From positions 821,467-885,466 of the forward strand of contig NW_026947400.1 of NCBI RefSeq assembly GCF_036323735.1: DNA of 64,000 bases. Direction: 5' to 3'. A model generated the notes under the pieces. That model worked only from the letters and a program-made list of their open reading frames with translations, made no database searches and was not told the origin of the DNA. Below are positions 1 through 11,911 of the stretch, one piece after another. Within the stretch, counting starts at the first letter, position 1. The number at the start of each line of letters is the position of its first letter. This DNA is from Rattus norvegicus (lineage: Eukaryota; Chordata; Mammalia; Rodentia; Muridae). Made by a program: the position numbers and the translations under genes.

Positions 1-478
1 ACTGCATTAGCAAAGAAAAAACAAGCAGCTGAAAGAGTCAGATGCAGACATTTACACTCAGCCAATGAACAGAAGCTGCTAAGCCCTGTGGTTGAATTGG
101 GGAAAAGCTGAGGAAGCTGAGTAGGGGAGCAACGCAGTCGGAGGACCAGCAGTGTTAACTAACCTGGACCTCAGTGATTTTTCATACACTGAGCCATCAA
201 TGCGGCATCATGCACCAGCTAATATGAGGCCTCTAAGATTGGAGTGCTGGTTCTGGACACAACAAGAGAAGATGCACTTAACCCTCAAGACACTTGAGTT
301 CCCAGGTAGTGGAGAGGTCTGGTAGACTGAGGGTGGAGTGGGAGACAGCTTCATTCAGTTGGGAATGCGGGGAGAAGGTATGGGATTTTAAACATAATAT
401 GAGCTTTGAGAGGAATGAAATCTGAACTCTAAAATTTAATTAAATAAAATTTTAAAAGAAAAAATATAAACTATAATA
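1..478 (+). mobile_element. Old L1 3' UTR and A-rich tail
   Basis: This is the 3' UTR of an old rodent L1 (Lx-like), entered part-way at the window edge and ending in an A-rich tail near 430-475. The arrangement recalls Lx-type 3' UTRs: a stretch around 'gaccagcagtgttaactaacctgg', the 'caccagctaatatgaggcctc' block, then 'acttgagttcccagg' and a G-rich portion before the tail. A second copy in the same orientation lies at about 33800-34258 and aligns along its whole length, so this segment belongs to the large duplication. No ORF is present. The L1 assignment rests on recognition of the 3' UTR, not a search. Confidence 0.6.
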
Positions 479-811
479 AACACTTTCTTCCCCAACTTGC
501 TTTTTTTCCTCCTTGGTCATGGTATTTCGTAAAAGTAATGGAAACTCTGGCTAAGACACAGTATTATGGGCAAAATTGTGCAAATGCTAGTTAGAGAAGT
601 ATGACATCTCTGTGGAGTCAAGTTAGTTTATCTGATTCAAACTTCCTTATTCAGAGATAGCAACTAACAGAGAATTTCTAAGACTAAGTTTATTATCATG
701 CCGTAGTGAACATTTTTAACCAAACCATTATGGGATCTGTGATATCCAAAAAGAAATCAAGAGACTGGGAATACTAAAAGGAGAGAATCTTGTTTAAACA
801 TTCTTGGAAGA
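1..811. repeat. Segmental duplication, left copy, part 1
   Basis: Collinear with about 33800-34609. Both hold the L1 3' UTR followed by the same flank, for example 'ggtatttc', 'gaaactctggctaagaca' and 'gcaaatgcta' in the same order. Similarity stops after 'ggaaga' near 811. There the right copy jumps to sequence that resumes in the left copy only at about 4908. Confidence 0.85.
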
Positions 812-2892
812 AATGAAATTCATATCTATTAGATTACCATAAAGGGATTGATGCTTTGGATTGTGGCCTGCTACCAAACACAATCCATATTCTCTTTTAT
901 TACTTCCAAAGTAATAATAGATTAATTATTAAGATGTGAACTTAACTCCAAAGATATTACTGTATGTATGGGTGTATTTTGTTTACTACATTTATTATAA
1001 AAATAATTTGTGTAAAGATGTCAATTGGAATTGCTTGGAAAAGTTCCTTGAGTTTACAGATATGGTTTTACTTAAATGAGATTTTCTCTAGCAGTGAATT
1101 CCATTTGTTTATATCATGGTTCCTTCTACATATACTGATGGAAAAGACAATAGTTAGATTATTTCAGAAACACCTGGATAAAATTTCACTTACCTAAGGA
1201 AATGATTATTGAAGAAGTGCAGCAATTATCTTTCTCACTACTGATGTACTCTCTTCATGTACATTGCTATTGGCTTCTGGAAAAAGAAAGCAAAATTCAT
1301 TTTTTAATGTCTCAAGTTACCAAAGTACTTTAGAAAAAAGTCTATCTTGTCTTATAAAGGAGATATTTATCTAATGCTAAATAAGATTAAAAAGAATAGC
1401 TTTTGGGTTCTTTTTTAACTGTCCTACAAGAAATAAAATAAAATGCTTTTAATATACCATTTTTGTATAGTGCTCAGCATCTCTGGTGTGTGTCTCTCAC
1501 TCCCTCTCTTATCCAGATCTCTTTTAATTTATGGAGCTGAGATGTCATGCATAGTAAACATCTTCATTCTCTCTCCCCCCAGGCTCCAAACCTCCTGCTT
1601 ATTACCAGTGTTGAAAAAAACTTTATATTCACTGATATATGCAGGACCAGAAAATACCTGTCTTTTTGCAGTTAACTTGGCATTCTCAGGGTCCTTCCAT
1701 GCAGGATACACCAAATGCTTGAGTGATATTACACCCCAAGGAGAGCCCACAGCTGATATCTCTTCAAACTAAAACTTTGTTTTTTTCCAAATATCTATAT
1801 TTGCTGATGCCTCTTAAAAGCTTTAACATCCTGTATAGCCCTCCTCCCACCCAAGGTAAAAAAAAGAAGGACGGAAGCATTGGGTTTAGTGGTGGTGGCC
1901 CTGTTTAAATAGGTTCATTGGAGCAACTCCCATCTGTGTTGTCTGGATAGCAGAATTACATTACACAGTTTAGCAGTGGCAGCTTGTTCCATTAGCAAAC
2001 ATTTCATGAATACACTAGTAGTTCAATTTTGCAGAGTTGTCATAACAAACAGGAAACAGCAGCAGTGGCAGAACCTAGTAGGACAGCCAGGCTTCTGTAC
2101 GTAGCCTGGACAGAGAGAAGTTCTATGCTGTGATTCTCTCAGGGAATTGAAATCAGCAGAGACTCAAGATCCACTAACATTGTTGCTGCTGCTTCATTTG
2201 TTTGCCGTAGTCTGTGTAGCCAACTTTCCCTTGGAAAAAATAGCATATGTTTGAAATGTTTGCTGCTGCTACAAATACATTACTGTAGCTGAGTAATCCT
2301 GTACATTATTTTCTCTTCAGAGGGATTGACACTATCCAAATCCTTTACAGTTATTGCTGCTAATTTTGAAACGGGTAATCCAATATGTGATCAGTTGAGA
2401 AAATTCAAAACAGTGTACCTGCTTTGACCATGTTTCCAATATAAAAATTTAAAAACACTTACAACCTATGAGCTGTAATGGTACTGGAAACCCTTAACAA
2501 CCACCTCAATAGCAGTTACATATTCTTACTCTTGTATAAAAAATAGAATTAATTGGCAAAAGGTGATAACAATTTGTTTTTGAATGGGATAGCCTGTCGG
2601 TGATTTTGGTCAAGATGATAATTATCAAAAGCATGATTTCAAGCAAGTTTATAGAATAATGTGTTTAAGATATGGAGCTCATTTGCAAATTTTCCTATCC
2701 TGTTTGGCCAAATGCACTGCCATCTAGTTGTAGGGATTAATCTGGTTTATATTGTAGAAACTCAACCTAAATATACATGTTTTTTCATGCATCTACCAGC
2801 AGGGTCACAAACCCACAGTATTATTTCAATTGTCATCTATAAAATTCCATCTGTTACAAACAACTGTCCCATGGTTGCTGGGAATCGGTGGT

Positions 2893-2896
<4 letters not shown>
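812..2896. other. AT-rich DNA present only in the left copy
   Basis: No coding region, RNA gene or mobile element was recognised. Open frames up to 109 codons (for example 1443-1772) lack family motifs and overlap an antisense frame of similar length. Together with 2897-4907 this is the 4.1 kb block missing from the right copy of the duplication. Confidence 0.5.

Positions 2897-2947
<51 letters not shown>
2897..2947. repeat. Poly-T tract of about 51 nt
   Basis: An uninterrupted run of T. Such runs usually mark the tail of a minus-strand retroposon, but no SINE or L1 3' end is recognisable just to its right ('ctagttctatgtt...'). Confidence 0.9.
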
Positions 2948-3107
2948 CTAGTTCTATGTTAAATGTAAAGATATGAAAGGTAATAAGTGTGTGGAAAAAC
3001 AATTTGGAATTGTATCTAAATAATATATTTCCCTTGGATTTTACTTTGTTTTATGTTTTATTAAGAAAATTATTGAACTTGGTGACTCAAGACAGCAAGT
3101 ATAATAC

Positions 3108-3205
3108 TTTTTTTTCTATTTTCTTTTTTTCGGAGCTGGGGACCGAACCAAGGGCCTTCCGCTTGCTAGGCAAGTGCTCTACTACTGAGCTAAATCCCCA
3201 ACCCC
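3108..3205 (-). mobile_element. ID SINE (rodent, tRNA-Ala/BC1-derived)
   Basis: Reading the minus strand gives the ID core starting 'ggggttggggatttagctca', the polymerase III A and B box region, and the 'gctccga' end followed by an A-rich tail (T-rich on plus, interrupted by 'ctatttt'). It is flanked by a short target-site duplication, 'tataatac' at 3100-3107 and again at 3207-3214. ID elements are especially abundant in rat. The insertion lies in the 4.1 kb block that the right duplication copy lacks. Confidence 0.92.
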
Positions 3206-3214
3206 ATATAATAC

Positions 3215-3738
3215 ATTTTTAAAAATGATTTTAAGCAATATATTATGTGAACTTGAATTTTAACTCCAGTACTCCTGATTCTCAAGGGGACTTTTTCACA
3301 CTTTTCTTTCTTGAATTTGAAAAATGAAGTGTACTTATACCTAAATCGAGTTTTAGAGGAGCAAAATGATATAATTTGAAGGAAATACTTAGAGTAGATT
3401 ATAGGATTAATAAATAATGATATTTGACTATATCCTCCCTAGATGGTGAAGCCCTTGAAGGAAAGCAGAAACTTCATTTTTTTATAAACCTATTTTCTAG
3501 ACATGTACTGGAAACATAATAAGTAATCACTTATTTTTGGAGTAAGAGTTTGAATGAGTTAGAGTAGTACATATAATCTCCAATTACCAAAAGTCAGATT
3601 TGTAGAACCATCATCATGTTAAAAAAGAAGAAATGAATACTCAATCAGAGTCATTTGACAATAACATCATTTTTCTCTTATTTGACTAAACCATATACAT
3701 TATGCCTAGGCAATTTCTTTCAAAAGCAAAGTTTTTGG
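3215..3738. other. No recognisable feature
   Basis: AT-rich single-copy-looking DNA. I see no gene, RNA or mobile element in it. Confidence 0.4.
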
Positions 3739-3804
3739 TTAGTAAAGAATGTATGTATGTATATATGTATATGTGTATACATTTGTATATGTGTATGTGT
3801 ACAT

Positions 3805-3875
<71 letters not shown>

Positions 3876-4005
3876 ATTGTGTATGTGTACGTAAGGGCAT
3901 ATGTATATATGTTTATATGTATATATGTATATACGTGTAGGTGGACACATTTATATATATATATATATTTGTTTGTATGTGTATATGTGTTTATATATAT
4001 TTATG
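3739..4005. repeat. Compound microsatellite (TATG/CA/TA)
   Basis: Successive TATG-like, CA and AT tracts, then degenerate TATG/TGTA repeats. The 60-76 codon open frames on both strands here are translations of dinucleotide repeats and are not genes. Confidence 0.95.
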
Positions 4006-4907
4006 TAACATAAAATGCACTCTACTTTCTAACTTTATGAAACTTTTCACAGCTATACATTAGTACTCAAGATTTTTAAAAGCTGTTTCATAAATTTTGA
4101 TTCATTGTAAAGTTACAGTTCAGAAAAGAGATTCAAGGTAGCTAATTAATTTTTATAATATCAAATTTCCTCATCTATTTCATAAAACACAAAGATTTAG
4201 TTTGGTAATGTGACTGTATATGGGTTTTAGCATGAGACATATCTAATTAACTTTTCCATCATGTGATGTAATTTCAGGATACTAAAGGACCTATGTGAGT
4301 TAGAAAATATAACAAATGGACTGCTATATGTGATAGATCAGAATGATAGAAAGATACATACATACATACATATTTACATACATGAAAGATCACAGATAAG
4401 TAGAATAATATCACATACTCAGAATCATCAATCATGAAATAATTATTAAATGTGAAATATCTTCTTATATGAAGCACAATTTTAAATGTGAATTATGTTC
4501 ATATCTTAATACCTAAAGGAACATTTATCAGCCGTAATTTTAAAATAAAATGTCTATTTAACACTTCCACTCAGGTAATTAACAGAGATGAAATACTTAG
4601 ATTCCTTTACATTAATCTGTCAAATTCTCCCATCATCTCGTCTTTGTTACTTAAAGGCATAACATCATACTTTGTCTCTATTTGCAAATCTTCAGCTACT
4701 TTCCACCCTGCTCTGCATTCTACCTCAAATCTTATCACTATATTTAAGTCTCTAAGAGATCCTCATGTGCTATCATGAAATTTAATCATGATCCATCATT
4801 TTTTATCTTTACTAACATTGCTCTCATACGGGTAATTATTATTTCTCTGTCACAAATGAGATCACTACCGCTTCCGTGTTTTCAGTACTATTTTCAACAT
4901 CAACCAT
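4006..4907. other. No recognisable feature
   Basis: AT-rich, non-coding by inspection. The 96-codon frame at 4488-4778 has no recognisable motif and is treated as chance. Its right end is the edge of the block missing from the right duplication copy. Confidence 0.4.
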
Positions 4908-6447
4908 TTTATAATTGCTCTTTAAATGAGATAATAAAATGATCTATTTTCCCCCAATAAATTTTCCACCAACAGTTTGTTCCATTGAATCTTTAGACAA
5001 GAAAAACAAAGTTGTTACAAAGTTCTAGTTCTACTCAGATTTAAAACAGAAAGCTGGCTATGTGACAAGAATCATAGGAAGAATACTTCTGGAAGAGAAA
5101 GCAGAGCTTGGAGAAGACCTCATGCAGAGAAGTGCTTCATGCAATTTTAAACAAAAAGTGTGAAAGACCTGAACTTGCATATTGAATATTATTTGTTGAA
5201 TAATATTTACAAGTGATTCTGAGTGGACTACATAAACATGTTTATTTATAAATCCATGGTAAATGCTAAAAAAAAAATGACATCGACGTGTAATAGACCA
5301 GAAAAGGAAATAAAGTGGAAATTTGGTACAGGTTACATTATGGATGTTATCAGTTTAAACATGCTGATTTCATGTGATGAATATCACAGATATACTAACA
5401 GTATTGCATGACTCTATAGTGAAATTACACAGAGTGAGAACACTAACAATAACCTGTGACAAAAATGGCTATATTCTTTAATATTTCTTTTTGAAAACAT
5501 TCATTTCAATTAAGAAAATTCAATAAAGGAACCAAAGATAACTCTTTTCATCTTTTGCATATCCAATCTTTAAACAGACAGGAGTATACTGGATGAATTT
5601 TCTTCAAGCATTTTGCTACTCCAGTTATTATTAATTTAAAACAATATGCAGATCAGGGTGTCATACTTGTGGGTATTGGTTACTAAGACCCAATAATCTC
5701 CTCAGAAGGACATCCATATAAAGGAATCTAAAATAATTTCCATTTAAATATTAAAAATCTTAAATATGAAGACTGCTTATCATTTTCACAATACATACAC
5801 CATTTGTAATTACTTCAGTTTTACGTATCAGTATCAGTCACTCTACCTCTCTTATTTTGATATATGACAAGCTTAACAAAGAGCAGACCCTATGTTTCTC
5901 AGCAGTCCTCACATTTCACCCATTTTCCACTGCATCTGGGCCATATTACAATCAATATAATTAATATTTTCAAGTAAATGATAATGGGATGCAAATGCAT
6001 ATTTAATATTTCCTACAGTAAAACAAGTAAAAAGATCCAATAAAAGAATAGGTACAGAATTTGTTTATATGAAAACAGTAGGTTAATAATACCTTATAAT
6101 ATCCACCCTAATTCATATTGAGTCAGTGCTGAAGTATATGTGTCAATGTTTATGAAAAGATTAAATATCTTTTATGTATCTTTCTAAAAACAATTGGACA
6201 TAGTCAATAAAAAAGTGTCAGGCTCAGAAAAGGTTTAGAAATAATTAAAATAAGTTCCAAAAAATATTCTAAAAGACAGTTATACAGCATATAAGTTTAA
6301 TTCTCAGGCTCCATAACTAGATAATATAGTACTGAGCAATTGTATTCAATTTGCACATACAATTTTAATTTACATAGGAAATAAATGTTTAAAATCTCAA
6401 AAGCAATATTTATTCAACAGTAAGATTTCAGAAGTGTAAGTTTATTC

Positions 6448-6600
6448 TTTTTTTTCATTTTCATTAAATAGGGTATTTCTCATTTGTATTTCAAATGTTT
6501 TTATCTTTCCTGGGTTCCTCTTCATCACCCCTAGTCTCTCCCACTCCCTCATTTTAGTGATTGTCTCCTCCACATGGACACTCCCTTCCTTACTGCCCCA
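6448..6600 (-). mobile_element. Antisense L1 3'-end fragment
   Basis: On plus this reads as a T-rich start, then 'tttcaaatgtttttatctttcc' and a C/T-rich stretch, which is the reverse of an L1 3' terminus (G-rich tract followed by 'gaaatgtaaat'). It abuts a plus-strand L1 fragment head to head. The same arrangement is kept at about 36280-36415. Confidence 0.6.
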
Positions 6601-6604
6601 GACA

Positions 6605-8285
6605 ACCAAATATCCAAACTTTTAAAATGGGTTAGAGAGCTAAACCAAGAATCCTTAACTGATGTAACTCAATATCTGAGAAACATATCAAGAAACGTTA
6701 AAAATCCAGGGTTATGAGAAAAAAGGAAATCAAAATGAACCAGAGATTCTACATTACACCAATCAGAATGACTAAGATAAAAAACTGATGCAGTAGCAGA
6801 GTGGTCTAGGATGTAGACAAATGGAACACTCCTCCACTGCTGGTGGGATTAGTAGCTCTATAGCCACTTTGGATATCAAGGTGGAGGGTCAGAGAAAATT
6901 GCAAATAGCTTTACTGAAGACCCAGCTTTACCACTCACTTCAACACATATACCCACACTTGATCCACATATAACAAGGACATGTGCTTGAACATGTTCAA
7001 AGCAGTCTTACTCATATTAGTCAAATGCTGGAACCAATCGTGAAATATGTCATCCCCACTGAGGAATAAATAGAGAACGTGTGCTATAATAAAACACAGG
7101 AACACGACTCAGGTATTAAAAATGAGGACCCCAAGAACACTGTACACAAAGGGAAGAAACTGGAAAAGAGTGAAGTAACAGAGTACAAAAAGGTCATATC
7201 ATGGAATGTACTTAGGGACAATTGGATGTTAGCCACAAAGTTAAGAATACCCAGTATTCAAATCCTTTATCACATGGAGGGTAACATGAAAGAAATCCAA
7301 TTATGGATGCTTGCAACAAACTTAGAAGGCAGAGGGATGAAGGGACCTAGGTAGAGGTAGAGAAGGATAGACAAAGTGGGGAGGGGGATAGCAACAATGA
7401 AAAGAGACAAGAGAGAAATCCAGAGGAAAAGTGGAATAAATAACAATAATCATCAATGGTGGGTGGTGAACTTGGGTATCCCCAGGAAAGTCCCAGATTT
7501 CAGGAATGCAAAAGGCTCCTATACACCTACTGGGATGATAGTAGTTTAAATACTAAGCAGCAAAGAGATAGAACAACTAGAGACTGCCTCTTGTAGCCAC
7601 AAATGACCCAAGTGAAGGGATGGTGCTACCCATGCAGCTCAAAATTTTTAACCTATAAATATGCAAGGCCTAAAAAAAAAGTAAAAGAAAAGAGCAGAGA
7701 ATGAAGAAAGCCCCTTCAGAGACTACCTCACCATAAGAATCATTTCATCCACAGACCTTAAATCCTCTAACTATTCCTGATGTCAAGATGTGCTTGCAGA
7801 TTAGACCCTAATATGTCTGTCCTCTGAGGGGCTCTGCCATCACCTGACTGAGACAGATGCTGATACAGCTAAACATTTGACAGAAAACTGACAGCCACAT
7901 AAGATGAGTTAGTCTAATGCCTAAAGGATCTTAAGGGGATTGGAAACAAATATGAAACACAAGAGTATCAATTAAGTTTATCCTTCAGAGTCTCAGGAAA
8001 TTTACCAACGAGAGTGTACTTGGCCAGTACATGGTTACTGCTATATAGATAGCAAAGCATATGGAGAAGACAACTGTCCAATCTTTAATCTCTGGAAAGG
8101 AAGGCAATCGGTCTTGTGGAAATGTCATATCCAGAGAAGGTGGATGTTAGATGGCTAAAGTGAAGTGGGCATGTAGATGGAGGAGCACCATCATAGAAAC
8201 AAACAGCATCGGAAAGGCTTGGAGGATTCAAGAAAGAAAGAAGAGTTTGGGAAATGACTTTGAAATGTAAACAAATACATAGATT
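6605..8285 (+). mobile_element. Old 5'-truncated L1 (Lx-like), ORF2 tail and 3' UTR
   Basis: The first part aligns with the end of L1 ORF2, including 'accaatcagaatgactaagat', 'gaacactcctccactgctgg' and 'aaaacacaggaacacgactcaggtatt', which correspond to 56300-56660 in the young copy. About 0.9 kb of 3' UTR follows, with the block 'cctctgaggggctctgccat' and a terminal 'tgaaatgtaaacaaatac'. It carries many stops and indels. A paralogue lies at about 36420-38090 in the second duplication copy. Large divergence from the 51-57 kb L1 shows that this is a much older subfamily. Confidence 0.75.
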
Positions 8286-8509
8286 ATTTTGCACTTCCAA
8301 TGTTTATAATATAAGATATGTATGTTTCCAACAGAGATGTTCACATCTCTCTCCTTAATGACTATACAGTCAGTATTTGTAACATAGGTTTACTGAAAGT
8401 TGAAATCCAAAATTGTTGTGACTTACTTATTATTCGAATTTCACATAGATAAACCCATTCAATATTTTATCTTCTGCCCTTGTAACTATAGCAAATATTT
8501 AGTTACTTG

Positions 8510-8857
8510 ATAGAAAATTAAAAAAAAATTGTCTTTCTACTCCATTAGTTTTCCATTCAATGCCTCAAATGTCTCTCAATTTAACTGTATGTACTACATT
8601 CCCTTCATTGTTGCTCTTTTCCCTGTCTCTTCACAGTTGATATTCCTGTTCCTGACTGTGTCCTTCAGCAATACATAAGTACACTTGCACTTCTCAAAAT
8701 ATATACAGTCTGTTTCACTAGACTCTTACACAAAATGATCATACAGATACACAGTTTAGAGAATTAACATTCAGATTAAAGTGAATATGTAACTCATTTT
8801 TTACTTTTTGATCTGGATTAACTCATCTAGGATGGCATTCACAAGAGGAATTCTGAT
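8510..8857 (-). mobile_element. Antisense old L1 fragment cut by a breakpoint
   Basis: The right end, 'atctggattaactcatctagg', is the reverse of the rodent L1 end region coding 'EVTQSQ'. The matching right copy (from about 38320) continues through further antisense ORF2 sequence to about 39200. This copy stops at about 8857, where sequence homologous to 63708-64000 begins. The left boundary is uncertain. Confidence 0.5.
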
Positions 8858-9030
8858 TTATTTTCATTGATATTGGGTTTAAAATACTTGTGCATTATAT
8901 ACTTCCTACCTTGGATTAGTCCGGCATACCACACACAGAACAGAACAAATCAATTAATTGTAGGATATGTGCATGTATGTGTCTAGGTCATTCCACAGTA
9001 ACTCATGCTAAATGTTTGAGAAGCAAATCT
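8850..9030. repeat. Sequence shared with the right end of the window
   Basis: From 'ggaattctgattt' to about 'gagaagcaaatc' this aligns with 63704-64000: both contain 'tttcattga', 'tgggttta', 'catgccacacacag' or a close variant, and 'tgtgtctaggtca' or 'tagtgtctaggtca'. The copy at 63.8 kb has a large TG expansion where this one has only 'gtgcatgtatgtg'. Confidence 0.7.
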
Positions 9031-9337
9031 GTTCAAAGATAGAATGACCTCCCTTTTTTGCATGTTTCTTAAACATACCAAATCACCTCACATTGCACCA
9101 ATTATGTATACCTCTGGGCTACAGATTAAATTCATTATATCTACCATTAATCTCTCCATAGGGATTAAGAGCTTATTGATAAATAATTTTGTAGTCTTTA
9201 GATTAGAATTTTGCCCCAAAACTCATTAAGTATTTATTGTTCTGTAAATTCAAACCTAAGTGGTATTTCGGAAATTTGAGTTTCATGGTCAGACTTCGTC
9301 AGCTAAATGGACTCTGTCCATTGTTGGCAAGTTCAAG

Positions 9338-9600
9338 CTATGCTTCCTGATTGTCATGTTTGCTGTGACTACCTAGTTGTACAGTCATGGGATACGCAAG
9401 TGAGTTCTCATATAGTTTTCTCAATACTAAATTGATCTGATCAGAATCTGTGAAGTGACGAATCAATCTCTTTGTGCTGAATGTAGGTTGCCAAACTCCC
9501 TCTGGATAATTTTTGAATAGCATCTTGTACTTATGCATGTGCTTTTTAGGTGGTTTCTCATTATCTATTAACACTCCACATAGATCTGGAGCATTATATT
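9338..9600 (-). pseudogene. Unidentified coding relic, minus strand
   Basis: About 85 codons read open on the minus strand, ending in TAG at the left. One TAA interrupts the same frame near 9605, after which more plausible codons continue upstream. The composition is protein-like rather than repeat-like: Lys-rich start ('KPPKKHMHKYK'), then 'NYPEGVWQP' and 'LRKLYENSLAYPM'. There is no A-rich tail or clear splice context, so it could be an exon relic or a retrocopy piece. I do not recognise the family, and a chance ORF is possible. Confidence 0.3.
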
Positions 9601-11119
9601 ATTGTAAGTTTCCAAGCCAAGTGATTACCTGTCCTGGATTAGAATCGTCTGTGAGTTTCTAGATCAATGTGTGTAATCCTAAGGGATTCTTCTTGATATA
9701 TTATCATCTATGGATGGTGTAATATCTACAACGTTTGATACACAGCCTTTGATACACCTTCCTTCAGCTGTGTAAAATAAAATTATTTACAGCAGAGGGA
9801 TCCTGTAATATTTAGGCTACTACATGAATCCCTTGGCTAAAATATGGCTATACATGCTTATTCATGCCTAAAAGACCCTTGGGGAGACCCACCTGGCTAA
9901 AAATGTCAATTACTACTCAGATGTCCACTATGTGTACAGTCTGAGGAAGAGTCACTTCAGTTCATGTTTGGAACTGAAGAATACTCAGCCATTTTCCAAA
10001 CGGAAAAAAAACAAGTTACTTAGATAAGGATTGAGAGAATGCTTTTATCTATGTAGAACATTAATTTTAGACTCACATACAAATGTGTGATGTGCAGTAT
10101 TATCAACACTTTATTTCAGTAGGAATTATATACTTTTGGGTATGGTCTCTCTGGACTATTGTATGATATCAATATAGTTTGCTGTGACAGATTTTCAAGT
10201 AAATATGAAATATGAGGACTCCAGCAGAGTAACTCTTGCTCAAGTAATACCCTTCATGTTATTTGTGACCCTCACTGGGAACACTTACTGCTATGTATCA
10301 GAGTTCTGATTCAATTTTAAGTCTTTTTTTTTGTTCTCATGCTAACTTTTGATGTTTCCTTTCTCCAATAGAATAGTTAGTCAATGAGCCTGTATACCAG
10401 ACATCAGATGCAGTATCAAGCATTGGTTGCAGCTTGCCCCTCTGCTGAATTCACAGCTATGAGGAAGTGTTTCTTATGAGAAGTAATTGATCTCTACAAT
10501 GTAGATTATTGTTGTCTGTGTTTTTCTCTGACTTCCTCAGTACTCTTAAGGGTCATATGAGGGAAGAAATCACAATGAGAGTGAGAAGCGATCTTTCTGG
10601 ATCCCAGGATAGACAAAATACACCAAAGTTACCTTGCAAGATATAAGAACATAGTGGACAGGGTTTGTATTCAACTTAGTCAATGAAATGCTCTCCCTTT
10701 ATACCCTGTATATGTACAAATATTTACACAATTGGATTGGCTTGTTAGCTATGCCTACTTACCCAGCCTGCCCAGTTTTCAGGCTGTGAAGAGGAGACTT
10801 TGTTCTCAGCAAGGGATCACCTGGTGGACAAACATCTTACTCTTGCTCACTGTTTCCCTGTTCCTCCAAGTTAAGCAGCTTCTTTCAAATGGATCTCCAT
10901 TGTCCATATTATCCCTGACTTCAGGTCTGAAGCTATGAGCCCAGTCAACAAGAAAATCTCCATTGCTAAGAAAAAGTAAAATTTTTCATTTTTTAATGCT
11001 GAGGTCGAGGGGCAGATATTATGGTGACTTTCTTTATTCTAAGATCTTCTTGAGACAGGGAAGGGGGAAGAACATTAGAGGAGGGTAAGTTTTGATCTAT
11101 CTAGGGTTGCTTAACAATA

Positions 11120-11120
<1 letters not shown>
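9601..11120. other. No recognisable feature
   Basis: Mixed-composition DNA. The 68-codon frame at 10732-10938 has no recognised motif. No SINE, L1 or LTR was identified. Confidence 0.4.

Positions 11121-11213
<93 letters not shown>
11121..11213. repeat. AAT then AGT trinucleotide microsatellite
   Basis: About 45 bases of AAT repeats change into about 48 bases of AGT repeats. It sits against the 5' side of the neighbouring SINE rather than in its 3' tail. Confidence 0.95.
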
Positions 11214-11214
<1 letters not shown>

Positions 11215-11398
11215 TTAGACTAGGAAGTTTATTCAGCATTTAAGAACACTGCCTGTCTTTCCAAATGTTATGAGTTCAATTCCAAGTGTACTCATCGTGG
11301 CATCCAACCATTCATAATGGCAGGTGAGTCTGGTGAGTCTGACAGGTACAGTATACTCATAAAAATCAAATAAAATAAATCTTTAAAATAAATAAAAA
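11214..11398 (+). mobile_element. Diverged B2-type SINE
   Basis: Read on plus, it has the B2 order: 'cagcatttaagaacactgcctg', 'gagttcaattcc', a central 'gtggcatccaaccattcataatggca', 'ggtacagtatactcataaa', then an A-rich tail with AATAAA-like repeats. It is much more diverged than the B2 at 61632-61821. Confidence 0.75.
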
Positions 11399-11764
11399 AC
11401 AAAATTTTACTTATCTAAGTTTAAGTTACTGTGCTTCTGTAGCTGACCACCTTTCTGTGTTCCTCTGAGGACAGAAAATGCATCTCTGTCTATTAAAATC
11501 CAGGATGAGAGCTCACACACTGCTTGCCATATCTCGTCTGTTATTCAAACACAGCTTCTGCTTTTCTGAGAAATGAAATAGCTTCCATTACACTCCTATC
11601 CTACCTTCAAGTTCTACTTTTGAGAGGCACATCAGAAAAGTGTGTTTGTGCATGAGGACGTTGGAGTTGCAGTTTCTTCTGATGTGAGAATACTGGGGTT
11701 AACACAGAGGGGTCAAGACGATCAAGGAATGACTGGGTGTAATAACTATCTTTTGTTCAAATTC

Positions 11765-11911
11765 TGCTGATGCCATGGGTCAGTATTCCTGGAAGTTTAC
11801 CCAACTCACAGGTTTTCTTCTTGAGCTCAATAGTCAGTTTCTCCTACTTCTTAATCTGCTGAACTTGCTCATTGATGGTGGAAGGTTGGCATGATGCCTT
11901 CCCAGCAGACC
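11765..11911 (-). pseudogene. Takusan/Spetex-like (Dlg5-related) coiled-coil exon relic
   Basis: On the minus strand a splice-acceptor-like site ('gtttatctacag') precedes a frame with residues PSTINEQVQQIKK, one in-frame TAG at 11844-11846, then EKLTIELKKKTCELGKL and a Gly-Ile-Leu-Thr-His end. The pattern matches the coiled-coil exon of the rodent takusan/Spetex family, which is related to the N-terminus of Dlg5. That identification is from memory of the family and not from a search. The single nonsense codon and lack of an obvious downstream exon mark it as a relic. A related decayed copy lies near 13145-13222. Its likely upstream partner exon is at 12558-12641. Confidence 0.45.

Larger units (their letters stand above)
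4908..8857. repeat. Segmental duplication, left copy, part 2
   Basis: Collinear with about 34630-38655, with scattered substitutions and small indels. Shared landmarks in order: 'gagataataaaatgatct', 'gacaagaaaaacaaagttgttac', the L1 fragments described below and 'atctggatta' near the right end. The left copy has the empty site for the ID SINE found in the right copy. Confidence 0.85.

Noticed and set aside
1443..1772. 109-codon plus-strand ORF
   Set aside because: No motif, overlapped by a 73-codon antisense frame, in DNA absent from the other duplication copy; treated as chance.
3655..3950. Open frames of 63-76 codons on both strands
   Set aside because: They translate CA, TA and TATG repeats (His-Thr, Tyr-Ile and Val-Cys runs).
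6448..8285. Twin-primed L1 with a 5' inversion
   Set aside because: The plus-strand part runs all the way to its own 3' terminus, so the antisense 3' end beside it must be a separate fragment.
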